In this document: positions 29,862 to 41,169 of the stretch, one piece after another
Layout: each line of letters starts with the position of its first letter
How positions within the stretch are numbered: the stretch's first letter is position 1
From: Locusta migratoria
Lineage: Eukaryota; Arthropoda; Insecta; Orthoptera; Acrididae
DNA: 64,000 nucleotides
Reading direction: 5' to 3'
Assembly (NCBI GenBank): GCA_026315105.1
Contig: CM048744.1
Span: 309,759,270-309,823,269, forward strand
Notes under the pieces: generated by a model
Told to the model about the DNA's origin: nothing
Database searches by the model: none
The model's input: only the letters and a program-made list of their open reading frames with translations
Program-made: the position numbers and the translations under genes

Positions 29862-31356
29862 AATCATTCACGAGACCTCCCGGACACGGCTGAAAGAATT
29901 CTTGTAGAAATATATCGCTATTACCATTCTTCTGACATAGACCGCCATACCCCATTCGACTGACGTCAACTCACGATGACGTTACATGTTGATGAATAGC
30001 TTTCACGACCACGTCTTACAAGATCTCCTCTACAGCTGGTATTGGCACAGGGGCGAGTGTGGTGCGCAAACAACACTCCCGACCACCTGCGTCCCACAAC
30101 CCCCTGACATTTCGTAAGTCAGTATATCTCTAGCTGACAAGACAGAAATACTCGACGTTCAGGAAGAGCGCCTGAAATAACGACACTGTTGACGGCGTTG
30201 GGAAAACGTCCTGTCACTGACGCAGCTTTCTACACAGAAGAAGTAGTCATTTCCCATTAGTGGTCGGGCAGTTCAGAGAAAACGCGATGCCTATCAGCGT
30301 GTGCGCACGAAGAGACGGAATGACGGCAGGTAGCGGTTGGCCTTGGAGCGTCGTGACGCACTGGTGGGCTGCCAGCCCGTTTCACACTGGCGTCTCAGGG
30401 CCGCGACACCGGCAGCAGGCAGATGCTCTCAAAGATACGGACACCAACGACTACATGTTTGTGTTGAGACTCGTGCTGAGTACGAGTGGATCCTCGCAAA
30501 TGACTGCAAATGGAAAGGAAATTGCCGTTGTGGCTTTCTACATCTACGTGTCTAGACATATATTCCGCAGTCCACCGTAAGGCGCGAAGCAAATGGTACA
30601 CTGTACCACCACTAGTCTTTGAGGAGAAGAAGTCCATTAAACTTTCCTTCCAATCTAATATATAAACCAGGTTGCATATTAAAGTCGCGCACCATAAAAG
30701 CAACAGCACGTTAGAAGACTTACGGAAAGCATCGGTCTGGATCCTGCGCTTCGTATTGTAGAAGCTGGAAATGATAACCTGTACTTATTTAATACATAAA
30801 TGTTATAGATACTTTCCGTGGGAGATCAATGTTCAGACTGTTCACTTCGCTTTTCATTGTTGTGTGACCGTGGGTGGAACATGAAGTTACTGGTAATGAT
30901 AGAATAATTTTAAAAAAAGATCGGACTTCGTGAAATTGCAAAAGAAATGACTGCAGGCTCTAAAATCAAGCAAAGTATTGTATAAGGATGATTGATTGAT
31001 TGAAATTTTGCAGACAATGCGAAGCGATTGTAATGGCGTGTGAACATGAAACTATTACGGATACGGAGGAGCTGAAAACATTAAGAAATTAAGTATTTGA
31101 CGTGGAGGCGTTTGATTTAAATGAAAATCAAGGAGATGGAATGCTTTTAAATTTAAATAATATATTTTCAGCAACAGCTTGCATTATTCTTACTTACATA
31201 AGTGGATACAGGTATGAAAGATGTCTTCACGCTTCAGATACAAACAAGAAAGAGAGTAAAACTACTATCACGATTCCGTCTTCTCGCTTGTTCGGAAGTA
31301 AAAAAAAAAAAAAATGACCAACGAAATTAAATTATTTGCATTGCGAGTCGGAGGGA
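29862..31356. other. No recognisable feature
   Basis: 1.5 kb with no motif or repeat match apart from a poly-A run at 31301-31314. The 106-codon frame at 30260 is moderately GC-rich but unrecognised. Confidence 0.4.
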
Positions 31357-32450
31357 AATGTTCAAATGTTTGTAAAGCTTGTGGGACTTAACTACGGGGT
31401 CATCAGTCCCTAAACTTACAAACTACTTATGAACTACTTACGAACTAGGACGGCACAAATATCCATGCCCGAGGGGGGATTCGAACCCCCGACCGTAGTG
31501 GCCGTGCAGACCGTGACTGGAGCGCCTCAGTCACCTCGGCCACCGCAGCCGGCCCCAAACACTTGAGCAATACTCAAGACGTGGTCGTTCAAGCGTTTTA
31601 TACGCCGTCATCTTTACAGATGAAGTACATCTTCCCAAAATTCTCCCAATAAACCGAAGTCGGCTGTCCGCCTTACTCACAACTGTTCTTACATGTTCGT
31701 TCCATTTCATATCGCTCTGCAATGTTACGCCTAGATATTTGAACGACGCGATAGCATCAAGAAGCTCACTACTAATGCTGTATTCGAACATTATGGGATT
31801 GTTTTTTCTACTCATGCGCATCACCTTACATTTTTTTACATTGAGAGCCAGCTGCCATTCTTCGCACCAACTAGAGATTTTGTCTAAGTCATCCAGTACG
31901 CTATTACAGTTAGTTAAAGACGACACTCTCCCATACACCACAGCATCATCAGCAAAGCCGCAAATTACAAGTTACTCTGTCCATCAGATCATTTATATAG
32001 GTACAAAATAATAGCGGTCCTATCACACTCCCCTGGGGCACGCCTGACGATACACTCGTCTCTGATGAACACTCGCCGTCGAGAACAACGTACTGCATTC
32101 TATTACTTAGGAAGTCTTCTAGCCAGTCAGAAATCTATGAACCTATTCCATAAGCTCGTATCTTCGTTAGCAGTCTGCAGTGTGGCACCGCGTCGAACGC
32201 CTTTTTGAAGTAGAGAAAAACACAATCCGCCTGTTGCCCTTCATCCATGGCTCGCAGGATGTCATGTGAAAAAAGGGCAAGCTGAGTTTCACATGAACGA
32301 TGTTTCCTAAACCCATGCTGGTTAATAAAATGAAGCTTTTCCGTTTCAAGAAAATTTACAATATTAGAACTGAGAATATGCTCCAAAATTCTAAATGAAA
32401 CTGATGTCAACGATATTGGCCTATAATTGTGTGGGTCAGTTCTCTTTCAG
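31357..32450 (-). mobile_element. CR1-like LINE fused to SINE (longer chimeric copy)
   Basis: In minus sense the LINE part (32450-31553) begins 'DPHNYRPISLTSVSFRILEH' and continues with 'INQHGFRKHRSCETQLALFS', 'FLYFKKAFDAVPHCRLL' (block A), then, after a gap in frame, 'MVYGRVSSLTNC' (remnant of the FADD region), 'ALNVKKCKVMRMSRK' and 'FKYLGVTLQSDMKW', ending 'EYCSSVWGRLRWPR'. The SINE (31552-31357) follows directly with no poly-A or spacer. The terminal 'RWPR' is already encoded by SINE head sequence. Confidence 0.85.
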
Positions 32451-33390
32451 AGGGCTTTAAAACATCTCTTTATGCTGACGATTTAGTCATGTAGATCTCA
32501 CTGCCAAAGAGAAAAATTTAGCAACTTATGATGAAAATGAATGAAGTCCTGACTATACTAGCGACCTGCTCAAAAGAAAAGAAAAAAGACATTCTTTCAA
32601 GTTTTCTCACTGGCTCATATAATCCCTAATATAAATTTACATTATCAAAATAAACAATTAATATGACGATCCAAAGTACCTTGGCATCACTCTGGACCGA
32701 AAAATTGCAATATTACTCCCATTTTGATAGAGAGTTGGAGGCAATAAACGTAGCACTAAAACAATATTTGTCCGTCTCAAAAGGTCACAAAAAGGTTGTT
32801 ATATTTTGTGATTCAACTTCTGCAATACCGGCAGTAGCATCCTTAAAAACACCACTAGGTGCTTGCATAAATGAAATAAAATCCTCTATTTCCTCAATCA
32901 TCGAAGGTGAAACGAAATAATTTTTCAGTGTATACCAGCACACACAGGTGGAATGAAAAGGCAGACTTTTAACCAAAAAGGAACCAAGATCTCTCAAACA
33001 AAATTATCATACATCTCCATTAAAAGACTTATTAACAACAGTTTCAAGAAGAAGTTTTACGACCGCTTGACAACACAAGGGCAAGGAGAAATATGGCTTC
33101 TACTGTTAGAAGAGAAGAACGCACTTCCTAAATAGCCACGAAGGGAAACTGTGGCAGCATTTTGAAGAAGTACTGCCTTGCGGAACACCTGCACACGATT
33201 GGAATCTTCACCTTACCGAAGTGCGTTATACAGTCTGTGAAAGAGAAGACACCATTATGAATTGGGATCATCTAAGAAACTGTGAAAGACTGCAATATTG
33301 TGATGGGATGTCACATGGTCAATTGTATTGGGAAATAAGAAGACTAATGACTATATATCAAATGTCTGTGTATTAAACACGGGCTAAACG
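32451..33390 (+). mobile_element. LINE fragment with RT active box and RNase H domain
   Basis: Begins at 'GFKTSLYADDLVM' (YADD active box at about 32470-32490), passes the frame-shifted thumb, then the RNase H domain: 'HFDRELEAINVALKQYLS' (Glu), 'VVIFCDSTSAIPAVASL' (Asp) and 'VYQHTQVE', equivalent to the PAHTGI..GNE block. A C-terminal Cys/His tail follows ('VCEREDTIMNWDHLRNC'). RNase H places it in an I/R1/LOA-type group. Several stops; 5' end missing. Opposite strand to the chimeric LINE next to it. Confidence 0.75.
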
Positions 33391-34239
33391 GTGTCGTAGA
33401 GACCACATTTCCGAAGGCTACCTCGGACTGTTTGTTTGATACAGCGCGTCCTGGAGGGTGCATTTTAGCTGAGACTGTCTCGACTGGCTGTTAACTGGAA
33501 GTAAAAGTCATCTCTTGCTGATGTTGCTTGTCGATGCCATAGCTTTGGGTAAGTCGCGTTGTTATCGCATTGCTCTACCTGCCCACCACACTATCTGAAC
33601 CTAACTTCTTGTGCAATTCGTTTGGTAAATACAAGTCAACACCAACCCCTCTGCAGCAAATTTCTGTTATTTAATTTACTCACTGCATGGAACTGAGGCA
33701 GAAATGCACACTGTGGTTCTTCGGTTTATCGATTTTACTGTTTTATCTGTAACTATCCACCAGCCTAGTATTTTGTACTTGACCGTCCATCAGAACATTT
33801 TCAAAATAATATGTGGGGCGTTTTAATAAGCATTTAAATGCAAATTGTAACAGAGAACGGAAGATGTCACCCTTGAGCGATGAAACCAGTCGTCTCGGAA
33901 GAAAAAGATACAAAATGAACATTGCGATCTAGGAATATCTCTTTATATTAATAAATTCATGTTATTATTATTATCTCGGCTGCCGTAATTTTGTCTCCAC
34001 TCCGAAACACCGACAGAAAGACGTCGAACCATTTTAGTTAATTATCTCGATGACAACAAAACCTAGATAACTGATCCCCTAATTGTTTTGACCAGTGAAT
34101 AATTACGTGCGCAGTGAATTAGTTTCTTGTAATTGATTATGTACAGAAGATCATACCTAAATATCAATGGAACATACACATCACTATGGTTAGCAGAGAG
34201 TAAGCCACGAAGAGAATTTTTAGTAGGTAAGAGCTAACG
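33391..34239. other. No recognisable feature
   Basis: AT-rich with stops in all frames. Nothing recognised. Confidence 0.4.
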
Positions 34240-34420
34240 GTAGGGTTCGAGTGTGTGGGCCCCAGTTATCAAGAAGACACTGTGCAAGCTGCTGGTGGCT
34301 CCATAATGGTGTGGTATGGCCTATCATTAACAGGAAATGCTTATGTTGGTCTACTTGGAGACTATTTGGCAACCAACTTGTCCGCCAAGATTCCCACCGA
34401 ACATTCACGGGACATAATCG
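34240..34420 (+). mobile_element. Tc1-like transposase fragment
   Basis: 'QEDTVQAAGGSIMVWYGLSL' matches the Tc1 'GTVQagGGSVMVWgvfS' block, followed by 'GNAYVGLLGDYLATN', which fits 'xdryvsiLsDHLhPfm'. Only this piece of the catalytic domain remains. Confidence 0.6.
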
Positions 34421-34934
34421 GGAGGCCACTTGCTTCAAAAAATCCTTTCGCAATTCTTCGTCGGCTAAAAAGAGGTCCGACACGATTTTGTACTGTGTCA
34501 GTTAGCTACAATGTCACCTCATTGTAGTGTGCTATTATGAACTGTGACGTTGTGCGAGCAACATTTCCTACTGGTCTGAAATTGTATATCTCGGACAACC
34601 TAATACACACTTCTCCGGTTCTACTTATTTTACACTGAAAGTCTTGATAGAGGTATGCAAAATTAATGATAAAAATTTTTAAAATTTGCTTGTAGGTTCC
34701 TGGAATAATCTGTTAGTTGTTGTTAGTAGGTTATTTATTTTAAATACACAACGTGTTTCGGGTTTAGCACATCACCTTACGTAAACCAACTTGAAAGATA
34801 TCATTATTGCCGCAAATTCTAATCATCCCCCATCTCAAAAGAAAGCATTTTTAGCTCTATATTTCACATGTTAAAAAAAATTTGCTCTTGATCATGAGGC
34901 TACTGATAGGAATTACGAATGGATCCAAAGTATG

Positions 34935-35133
34935 GCCGGCCGCGGTGGCCGAGGTGACTGAGGCGCTCCAGTCACGGTCAGCACGGCCACTACGGTCGGG
35001 GGTTCGAATCCCCCTCGGGCATAGATATTTGTGCCGTCCTAGTTTGTAAGTAGTTCATAAGTAGTTTGTAAGTTTAGGGACTGATGACCCCGTAGTTAAG
35101 TCCCATAAGCTTAACAAACATTTGAACATTTTT
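34935..35133 (+). repeat. SINE with 11-bp TSD inside the PLE
   Basis: TSD 'tccaaagtatg' at 34924-34934 and 35134-35144. Full-length copy beginning 'gccggccgcggtggccgag'. Confidence 0.95.
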
Positions 35134-35289
35134 TCCAAAGTATGTGATATTACGAAAATGGTTATAAATATATTTTCACAGTGTCATGAACACAGCACAG
35201 TAAAATAGAAAAATGTGATGTTAAATACGCCGCTACGTTATCATTAAAAATTATTTGTAAATTTAGAAAACATAACATCATAATAGGAT

Positions 35290-35656
35290 TTAACAACGTG
35301 TAATCATTTGGGAAAATTCGTCCACCATAGTATTGAAAAACCTCTCAACAAATTTTGTTATTGTGGGATATACAAGATGAAATGTGGGACGCGTGGCAAT
35401 TTCTATATTGGGCGAACAGGAAAGGAATTTAAAATACGATACAGGAAGCATAACTAACTCAATAATGATAGCGCACCAAGTGCCCATTTGCGTCAAAACC
35501 ATTATCAACGCCTTAATATAGGAAACAACTTGCATATTCATCATTATGACAATAAAAGCACATGTTTAGACATATTGGAGGCTTTAGAAATTTTTGTGCA
35601 TAGATATACCTTGCAGGATCAACTGCTTAACTTACAAGTTAGCAGCACCATGGACT
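35290..35656 (+). pseudogene. GIY-YIG endonuclease remnant of PLE
   Basis: The frame from about 35308 reads 'GIYKMKCGTRGNFYIGRT' (35365-35418), the GIY-YIG motif, then 'FKIRYRKHN' (active-site Arg region), one TAA stop, 'SAPSAHLRQNHYQ' and 'CLDILEALEIFVHRYTLQDQ' (Glu-containing helix), ending at a TGA near 35658. It is clearly divergent from the GVYKIPC type of the other three PLEs, so a second lineage is present. Confidence 0.75.
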
Positions 35657-36254
35657 GATTTTTCCAAATTTTCGAAACAACATTTTTCAGTAATTAATTT
35701 TGAGGATTGAGCATTATTTTGCAAATGTAGGATTTATTTTTGTTTTTGGATATTTGTTTAAAAAAGATGCAGATTAAGCCACATTGTTTTGACCTTGCAT
35801 CTTGAATCAATAAGGCAACTGTTCGGCAGCTACTCTAACTTTCAGGCTTCTCACATGATAATGTGGTATAGAATCTTTATTTTTTTAAATATAATCTTCA
35901 TTTTATATAAACATTATCTTGAGAATATTCATGTTTATTCTTATATGGCACTACATAACAATGGTATTTTTAAATGACAAATTTAAATGTCTTAATGCTA
36001 AGTATACATTATATCGGTGTGTAATTCCAAAATATATAAAATTAATTACTATATATAAAAATATTTTGTATGTCAATTATATATTGCAAATAATTTGGGT
36101 AAATATCTATAGGCTGTATATGTAGCTTATTGACAGGACACCAGATGTTGGGCTAAGACCGAAACATGCTGTGTATTTAAAATAAATAATCTACTAACAA
36201 CAACTAAGACATTATTCCAACGACCTGTAAGCAATTTTAGAATCATTTTTAAAA

Positions 36255-36902
36255 ACTCCAGTTCTCCATTACGATACTTTTGTGAAAACAGTTCTTACGC
36301 TGTTTTACGCTGAAGAGCAAACACTATTCCTTATAGGAAGGGGGGAATCACTCCTTGATATTCCTGGACACGGTGGTTGGATTGCTACTTTCAGCCGTCT
36401 CCTCCTGGCAGGACCTCATTGTTCTGATGTCATACTACCGACTGGCACATACTCCCCAATTTACTGCCCTGATTTTCGTCTAGTATGTAACTCATACTAC
36501 AAATTGTTCTCGATCTGTCAGTGTGCACGTTAAAGAGTGTAGCTGATATTTTATCTGGTGAGATTATATTAAGAACTGTAGGTAACATCAAAGCTGAAAC
36601 ACGACGTTTATACGTTATTTTTTTCTCTCGTTTCTCTAATAAGTTATTGGTAGTTGTCCACCCAAGGATTTACTTGATTTGCAGCCGGGAACAATATAAC
36701 TAGACCGGTAAATACACACAGTAAGACTGACACGTGATTTGCTCTTTTTAATGAATATTACAAAACATATATGTGTGTGTGTGTGTGGCATCTGTTCTTT
36801 CTTCGAAGTTGCTACGAGTTTGAGTTCTAGTGGGCAGGGTAGAGTTGCAAATTTGTATCTGGTGGGAGGCGTACTTGAGTAATTCCGTGCAGGTGTGATG
36901 AC
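36255..36902. other. No recognisable feature
   Basis: Includes a short (TG)n at about 36771-36787. Open frames of 83 and 60 codons lack recognisable motifs. Confidence 0.4.
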
Positions 36903-36990
36903 CACTGTGTCCCCAGTGGTGTAGGGGTCAGCGCAACTGCCTAAAAGCAGGAGACCCAGGTTCGAATCCCCGCTGGGTACACATTTTCAA
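36903..36990 (+). repeat. tRNA-like SINE head
   Basis: A 72-nt tRNA-like sequence with acceptor-like ends 'ccccag'/'ctgggta', D-arm 'gtgtaggggtcagcgc' and T-loop 'ggttcgaatcc'. The anticodon stem and T stem do not pair properly, so it is not a working tRNA. It is followed by 'acattttcaac', as in 27114-27275. Confidence 0.5.
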
Positions 36991-37849
36991 CTTTACCAAT
37001 TTCGCCGTTAATGTAATTCATTCCGTGAATAGAAATATTACAAAAGATGCTGAAAATGGCCACCTTTAACAAGTGTTGTGGATTTGTCAAATTGAGTGAC
37101 ACATTATCTGTGTCCCACATATAGCATAAATAGTAGTTTTTCTTCAATGTAGCTCTTGCAGCGCGTAAAACTTATTCCAGCACATCTAACCCTTTAATTT
37201 CCTTCTTAGTTAAAAAATCAAGGAGAGGGGGGTCAAATGATGTCAAGATTCTGCGCAGCCTTTACTGATGTCTTCACCGAATTTCTCATGCTCTCGTGCC
37301 GATGTTCTCAATGAGATGTTGCTCTATCTAATTGAAAACATGTACATGTCGACTAAACAGTTTTTTTTTCTTTTTTTTTTTTTTACGCCCTGTTAGCTTA
37401 ATGTTACGGTGCGGAGAAAGAAACCAGGCTCGTTATAATGCAACGGTTGTTAAAAGGGGGTGATGGATCTTTTCTGATGCATAATGGAACATTTCATGAA
37501 TGAAGAAGGAAGGAAAATTAGAGTTCACATCGGAATCGTGGTCACCGGAGACGGAGCACACGCTTGATAGAACCCAGTACGTTGAACTCGACGGCAAATA
37601 TTCATCATAGACATGGTTCCAGGGCAGTGTGTCAGCACCACAACTATTTGCTATCGATGTAAACGCTCTGACGGACAGGGAATGTTGCAATCTGCAGCTG
37701 TTTGCTAATTATTCTTTGTTGTAAAGGAAGATGTCGTTACTCACCATACAATGTCTTATACATCTAGTTGGTGGGATGATTGGGCAATATTAGCAATATG
37801 TTGTTTGACTCAGTCACGTCGATTAAATATCAAGCCGTAATGTTTTTAG
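36991..37849. other. No recognisable feature
   Basis: Poly-T run at about 37362-37384. No family match. Confidence 0.4.
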
Positions 37850-38600
37850 CAATATTAAATGGAACTAGCATTTAAGGATAGTTGGGAAGGTAGCGTATGG
37901 TCGACTTCAGTTTATTGGGAGAATTTTAGGAATATGTTGTTCATCCGTAGACATCATGAATAAAACACTAGTGCGACCCGTTGAAGAGTACTGCTTGAGT
38001 TTTGGATCCACTACAGGTCAACTTAAAAGAAGATAAAGAAGCAAAGCCGGCCGCGGTGGCCGAGGAGACTGAGGCGCTTCAGTCACGGTCTGCACGGCCA
38101 CTACGGTCGGGGGTTCAAATCCCCCCTCGGGCATGGATATTTGTGCCGTCCTAGTTCGTAAGTAGTTCATAAGTAGTTTGTAAGTTTAGGGACTGATGAC
38201 CCCGTAGTTAAGTCCCATAAGCTTTACAAACATTTTATTTTGAAAGAAGCAAGTCAGAGGAGGTCTACAAATTTTTCGTAGCATTAATCAACATGCTCGT
38301 GTTAAAAAGATGCCCCGAGAACTCAGGCGGGAATCTCCTTTCGAGGAACACTATTGAGGAAGTTTAGAGAACCGGCAATGAAGCTGACTACAGAACCATA
38401 CTACTACTGCCAACTTACATTTCACGTAAGGACCACAAATATAAAAGGAGGGAAGTTTTGGCTCGTTCGGAGTCTGTCCTTTTTCCCGCGCTCTGTTTGG
38501 GAGTGGGACAGGAAAGAAATTACTACAAGGTATCTTTCTGCCAAGCACCGCATGGTGGCTTTCGGAACATGTATGTAGATGTTCGATTAAATATACTATT
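37850..38600 (+). mobile_element. CR1-like LINE 3' part, interrupted by SINE
   Basis: 'VAYGRLQFIGRILG' and 'LVRPVEEYCLSFGSTTG' match the C-terminus of the RT at 31553-32450. The following 3' region ends with 'caccgcatggtggctttcgg', 'atgtatgtagatg'. The SINE at 38045-38242 interrupts it just after 'GQLKRR'. The minus-strand pieces at 47590 and 62595 are ends of the same family. Confidence 0.7.
38045..38242 (+). repeat. SINE with 10-bp TSD
   Basis: TSD 'aaagaagcaa' at 38035-38044 and 38243-38252. Full-length, close to the consensus of the young copies. Confidence 0.93.
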
Positions 38601-39385
38601 TTTATCGCTAAATAGGAGTACATGGCACTCGAAACGATCCTTTCTTGGGTTGTGAAATAAATTCACTGATCTATTCACCTCACTTCCTGCCAAGACACAA
38701 AGGAATTTCCTGCACAGCGGTGGGCGGACACACACCAGGAACTTCTCGGCTATTTCCGTCAGTTGGGTGAGCGGAAAAGAACGCCAGGAAACACGAATTG
38801 CGTAGTTACATTTCAGTTTTCTCAATGCTACCAACAAGCTGTATAAATCCTGATTCAGCCAGATAAGATAAGACCCCTCTTATATTTCATGGACGGCTCC
38901 AAATTTCAAAACTAGATCTTAGATATTAGTAGGGAGAGAGCATATAATTTTGTTCCACGTGATACTTTCTGTTCTTTCAATGATCCATTTTTAATGTAAC
39001 GAATTTTTTTAACCATGATTTGAAAACATTCTTGACGAGTATAGTGAAGTAGCGCTCGTTATGAGAGCGAGATTTTCGCAAAATTTTCCGAGTATGTGCT
39101 AGTACTGGAAAAGAAGGCGACCGGAATCTACAGCTGCGATGAAATCGCCGCCTAGTGGGAATCACATAGTAGGCACCGTATTTAATAGCAAACCAACCTG
39201 GCAAATGCCTAGCAAAGGATATACATTCTACACTCCTTCTCCTAATTTCTCTGTCCGTCTCTTTTCCTATCTGTATTTATTACCTACTTCTTCGCCCATT
39301 TAGACCTCTCCCCGTATTATTTTGCTGAAAAACCAACGTTGGCTGCAAAATCCTGCATTTCCCGGGTATATGTTTTAATAAGTCA
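38601..39385. other. No recognisable feature
   Basis: Nothing recognised. Minus-strand frames of 104 and 75 codons show no motif. Confidence 0.4.
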
Positions 39386-40604
39386 TGGTTGCAAAATATT
39401 AACACGAATTATTTATAGAAGGATTGGTTCAGAAGAAATGTAGGAACGCGGGAGGCAATACTCACTTTACGGCTTATCCTAGAAGATAGATTAAGAAAAG
39501 GCAAACCTACATATCTAGCTTTTCTAGATTTGGAGAAGGTTTTTGACAATGTCGATTGGAATAAACTCTTTCAAGTTCTGAAGCAAGCAGGAGTAAAATA
39601 TAGTGAGCGTTAGGTTATTTACAACTTGTACAAAAACCAGACAGTGGTTGTCAGAGTTGAAGGGCATGAAAGACATCCAGTGGTTGGGAAGGGAGTAAGA
39701 CAGGTTTGTAGCCTTTCTCCAATGTTATTTAATTTGTACATTGAGCAGGCTATAAAGGAAAGCAAGGAGAAATTTGGAGAAGGAATTAACGTTCAGGGTG
39801 AAGAATTAAAAACATTGCGTTTTGCCGACGACATAGTAATTCTATCAGAGACAGCAAAGGATCTGGATGAACAGTTGAATGCAATGGACAGTGTGCTAAA
39901 AGGTGCGTATAAGATGAACATAAACAAGGGCAAAACTAGGGTAATGGAATGCAGTCTAAGAAAATCAGGTGATGCTAAAGGAATTAGATTAGGTAACGAA
40001 ACAATAAAGGAAGTAGATGAGTTTTGTTACTTGGGCAGTAAAATAACAAATGATGGTCGCAGTACAGAGGATATAAAATGCAGAATGGCAATGGGTAGAA
40101 AAGCGTTCTTGAAAAAGAGAAATTTGCTAACATCGAATATTAATTTCAGCATAAGGAAGTCCTTCCTGAAGGCATTTGTGTGGAGTGTTGCCTTGTATGG
40201 GAGTGAAAGATGGACGATAAACAGTGTGGACAGGAAGAGGATAGAGGCTTTTGAAATGTGGTGCTACAGAAGAATGCTGAAGATTAGGTGGGTGGATCGC
40301 GTAACTAATGAGGAGGTATTAAACAGAATTGGGGAGAAAAGAAATTTCTGGCATACCTTGACTAAAAGAAGGGATCGACTGGTGGGACACATTCTTAGAC
40401 ATCAAGGAATTGTGAATTTAGCATTGGAGGGAAGTGTGTGGGGTAAAAACCGCAGAGGAAGACCAAGAGATGGATACAGTAAGCCGATTCAGACAGATGT
40501 AGATTGCCGTTCTTATGTGGAGTTGAAGAGGCTTGCTCAGGATAGGGTATTGTGGAGAGCTGCATCAAACCAGTCTCGGAACTGAAGACCACAACAACAA
40601 CATG
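39386..40604 (+). mobile_element. RTE-like LINE, best-preserved copy
   Basis: 5'-truncated: starts in the RT ('ILTRIIYRRIGSEEM'-like, then 'EAILTLRLILEDRLRKGKPT', 'LAFLDLEKVFDNVDWNKL'), one TAG near 39613, then the long frame. The 3' end 'gaactgaagaccacaacaac' is the same terminus as in the fragments at 2150, 4060 and 27801. The least decayed member in the window. Confidence 0.88.
39626..40585 (+). CDS. RTE-like LINE reverse transcriptase, C-terminal 319 codons
   Basis: 'NQTVVVRVEGHERHPVVGKG' and 'RQVCSLSPMLFNLYIE' (block B'), 'LRFADDIVILSETAKDLDEQ' (FADD catalytic box at about 39820), 'MNINKGKTRVMECSLRK' (block D) and 'VDEFCYLGSKITNDGRST' (block E). The C-terminal region has 'VALYGSERWTI', 'CYRRMLKIRWVDRVTNEEVL', 'RDRLVGHILRHQGI' and 'NRRGRPRDGY'. 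Block A lies upstream across a TAG stop. No APE endonuclease is present, so the copy is not autonomous. The open length suggests a fairly young insertion. Confidence 0.85.
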   Translation: MYKNQTVVVRVEGHERHPVVGKGVRQVCSLSPMLFNLYIEQAIKESKEKFGEGINVQGEELKTLRFADDIVILSETAKDLDEQLNAMDSVLKGAYKMNINKGKTRVMECSLRKSGDAKGIRLGNETIKEVDEFCYLGSKITNDGRSTEDIKCRMAMGRKAFLKKRNLLTSNINFSIRKSFLKAFVWSVALYGSERWTINSVDRKRIEAFEMWCYRRMLKIRWVDRVTNEEVLNRIGEKRNFWHTLTKRRDRLVGHILRHQGIVNLALEGSVWGKNRRGRPRDGYSKPIQTDVDCRSYVELKRLAQDRVLWRAASNQSRN

Positions 40605-40890
40605 TTTTTTCCCATCTTATATTAGAAACGAAAATAAAAACTCTGAAAAGATTTCATCTTCATGTATTTCCATCTTCTTTTACCAGTTTCTCTGTCAACA
40701 TAATCCTTCCCCCTCTCTCACCATCCTTCACCTCCCCCCCCCCCCCCCTCTATGCTGAGAAATGACCATCTGCAAACGTTTCTCACGGATGTATTCTATA
40801 CACATTTTGTACATATTTACAGTTGTCATCCAGATCACTCCTGTCAATCTCCTCTACCCCCCTCTCTCTCAACCATCCCTTCCACCATCA

Positions 40891-40953
<63 letters not shown>

Positions 40954-41157
40954 CTCCTCCTTCTCCACCCCACTCTGCCAGTCTTCTCCCCAGTGTCTCC
41001 TACCAACAGCCCCTCCTCTCTCCCGATCCATCTCTTCCTCATATGTCTCTTCCTAGCCACTCTATGCATACGTTCAACCATGCGGGCAAGAGAAAACTTA
41101 ACATTGAAATTATTTTAAATTTCAACTGATGATGACTTTAATGTAGTATGATCAGCT
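40605..41157. repeat. Low-complexity region with (TC)n
   Basis: (TC)n of about 57 bp at 40894-40950, a C-rich run at 40734-40749 and pyrimidine-rich flanks. Long frames here arise from the repeat and are not genes. Confidence 0.9.
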
Positions 41158-41169
41158 TATAATGAACCT

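Larger units (their letters stand above)
34660..36254 (+). mobile_element. Penelope-like element of a second GIY-YIG type, inverted ends
   Basis: Inverted repeats of about 100 bp lie at 34660-34765 and 36145-36254 (shared 'gttagttgttgttagtag', 'ttatttattttaaatacaca'). The right arm carries 'agaccgaaacatgctg', a decayed hammerhead-like end. Between them is a GIY-YIG nuclease remnant (35290-35656) and a SINE. The RT domain is not present. Two uncertain 10/11-bp matches near 34633 and 36303 could be a TSD but are not convincing. Confidence 0.7.

Noticed and set aside
30260..30580. 106-codon frame in otherwise empty DNA
   Set aside because: No motif, no splice or codon-bias support; overlaps an equally long antisense frame.
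34629..36315. Near-match 'tttacactgaa'/'tttacgctgaa' as TSD of the second-type PLE
   Set aside because: One mismatch, and unexplained bases remain between each copy and the arm ends.
36911..36982. Possible tRNA gene
   Set aside because: A box and T loop are present, but the anticodon stem and T stem do not pair; it matches a tRNA-derived repeat style.
40752..41129. Ser/Leu-rich frames and an Arg-Glu-rich frame on the other strand
   Set aside because: Products of the (TC)n run and its pyrimidine-rich flanks, not genes.
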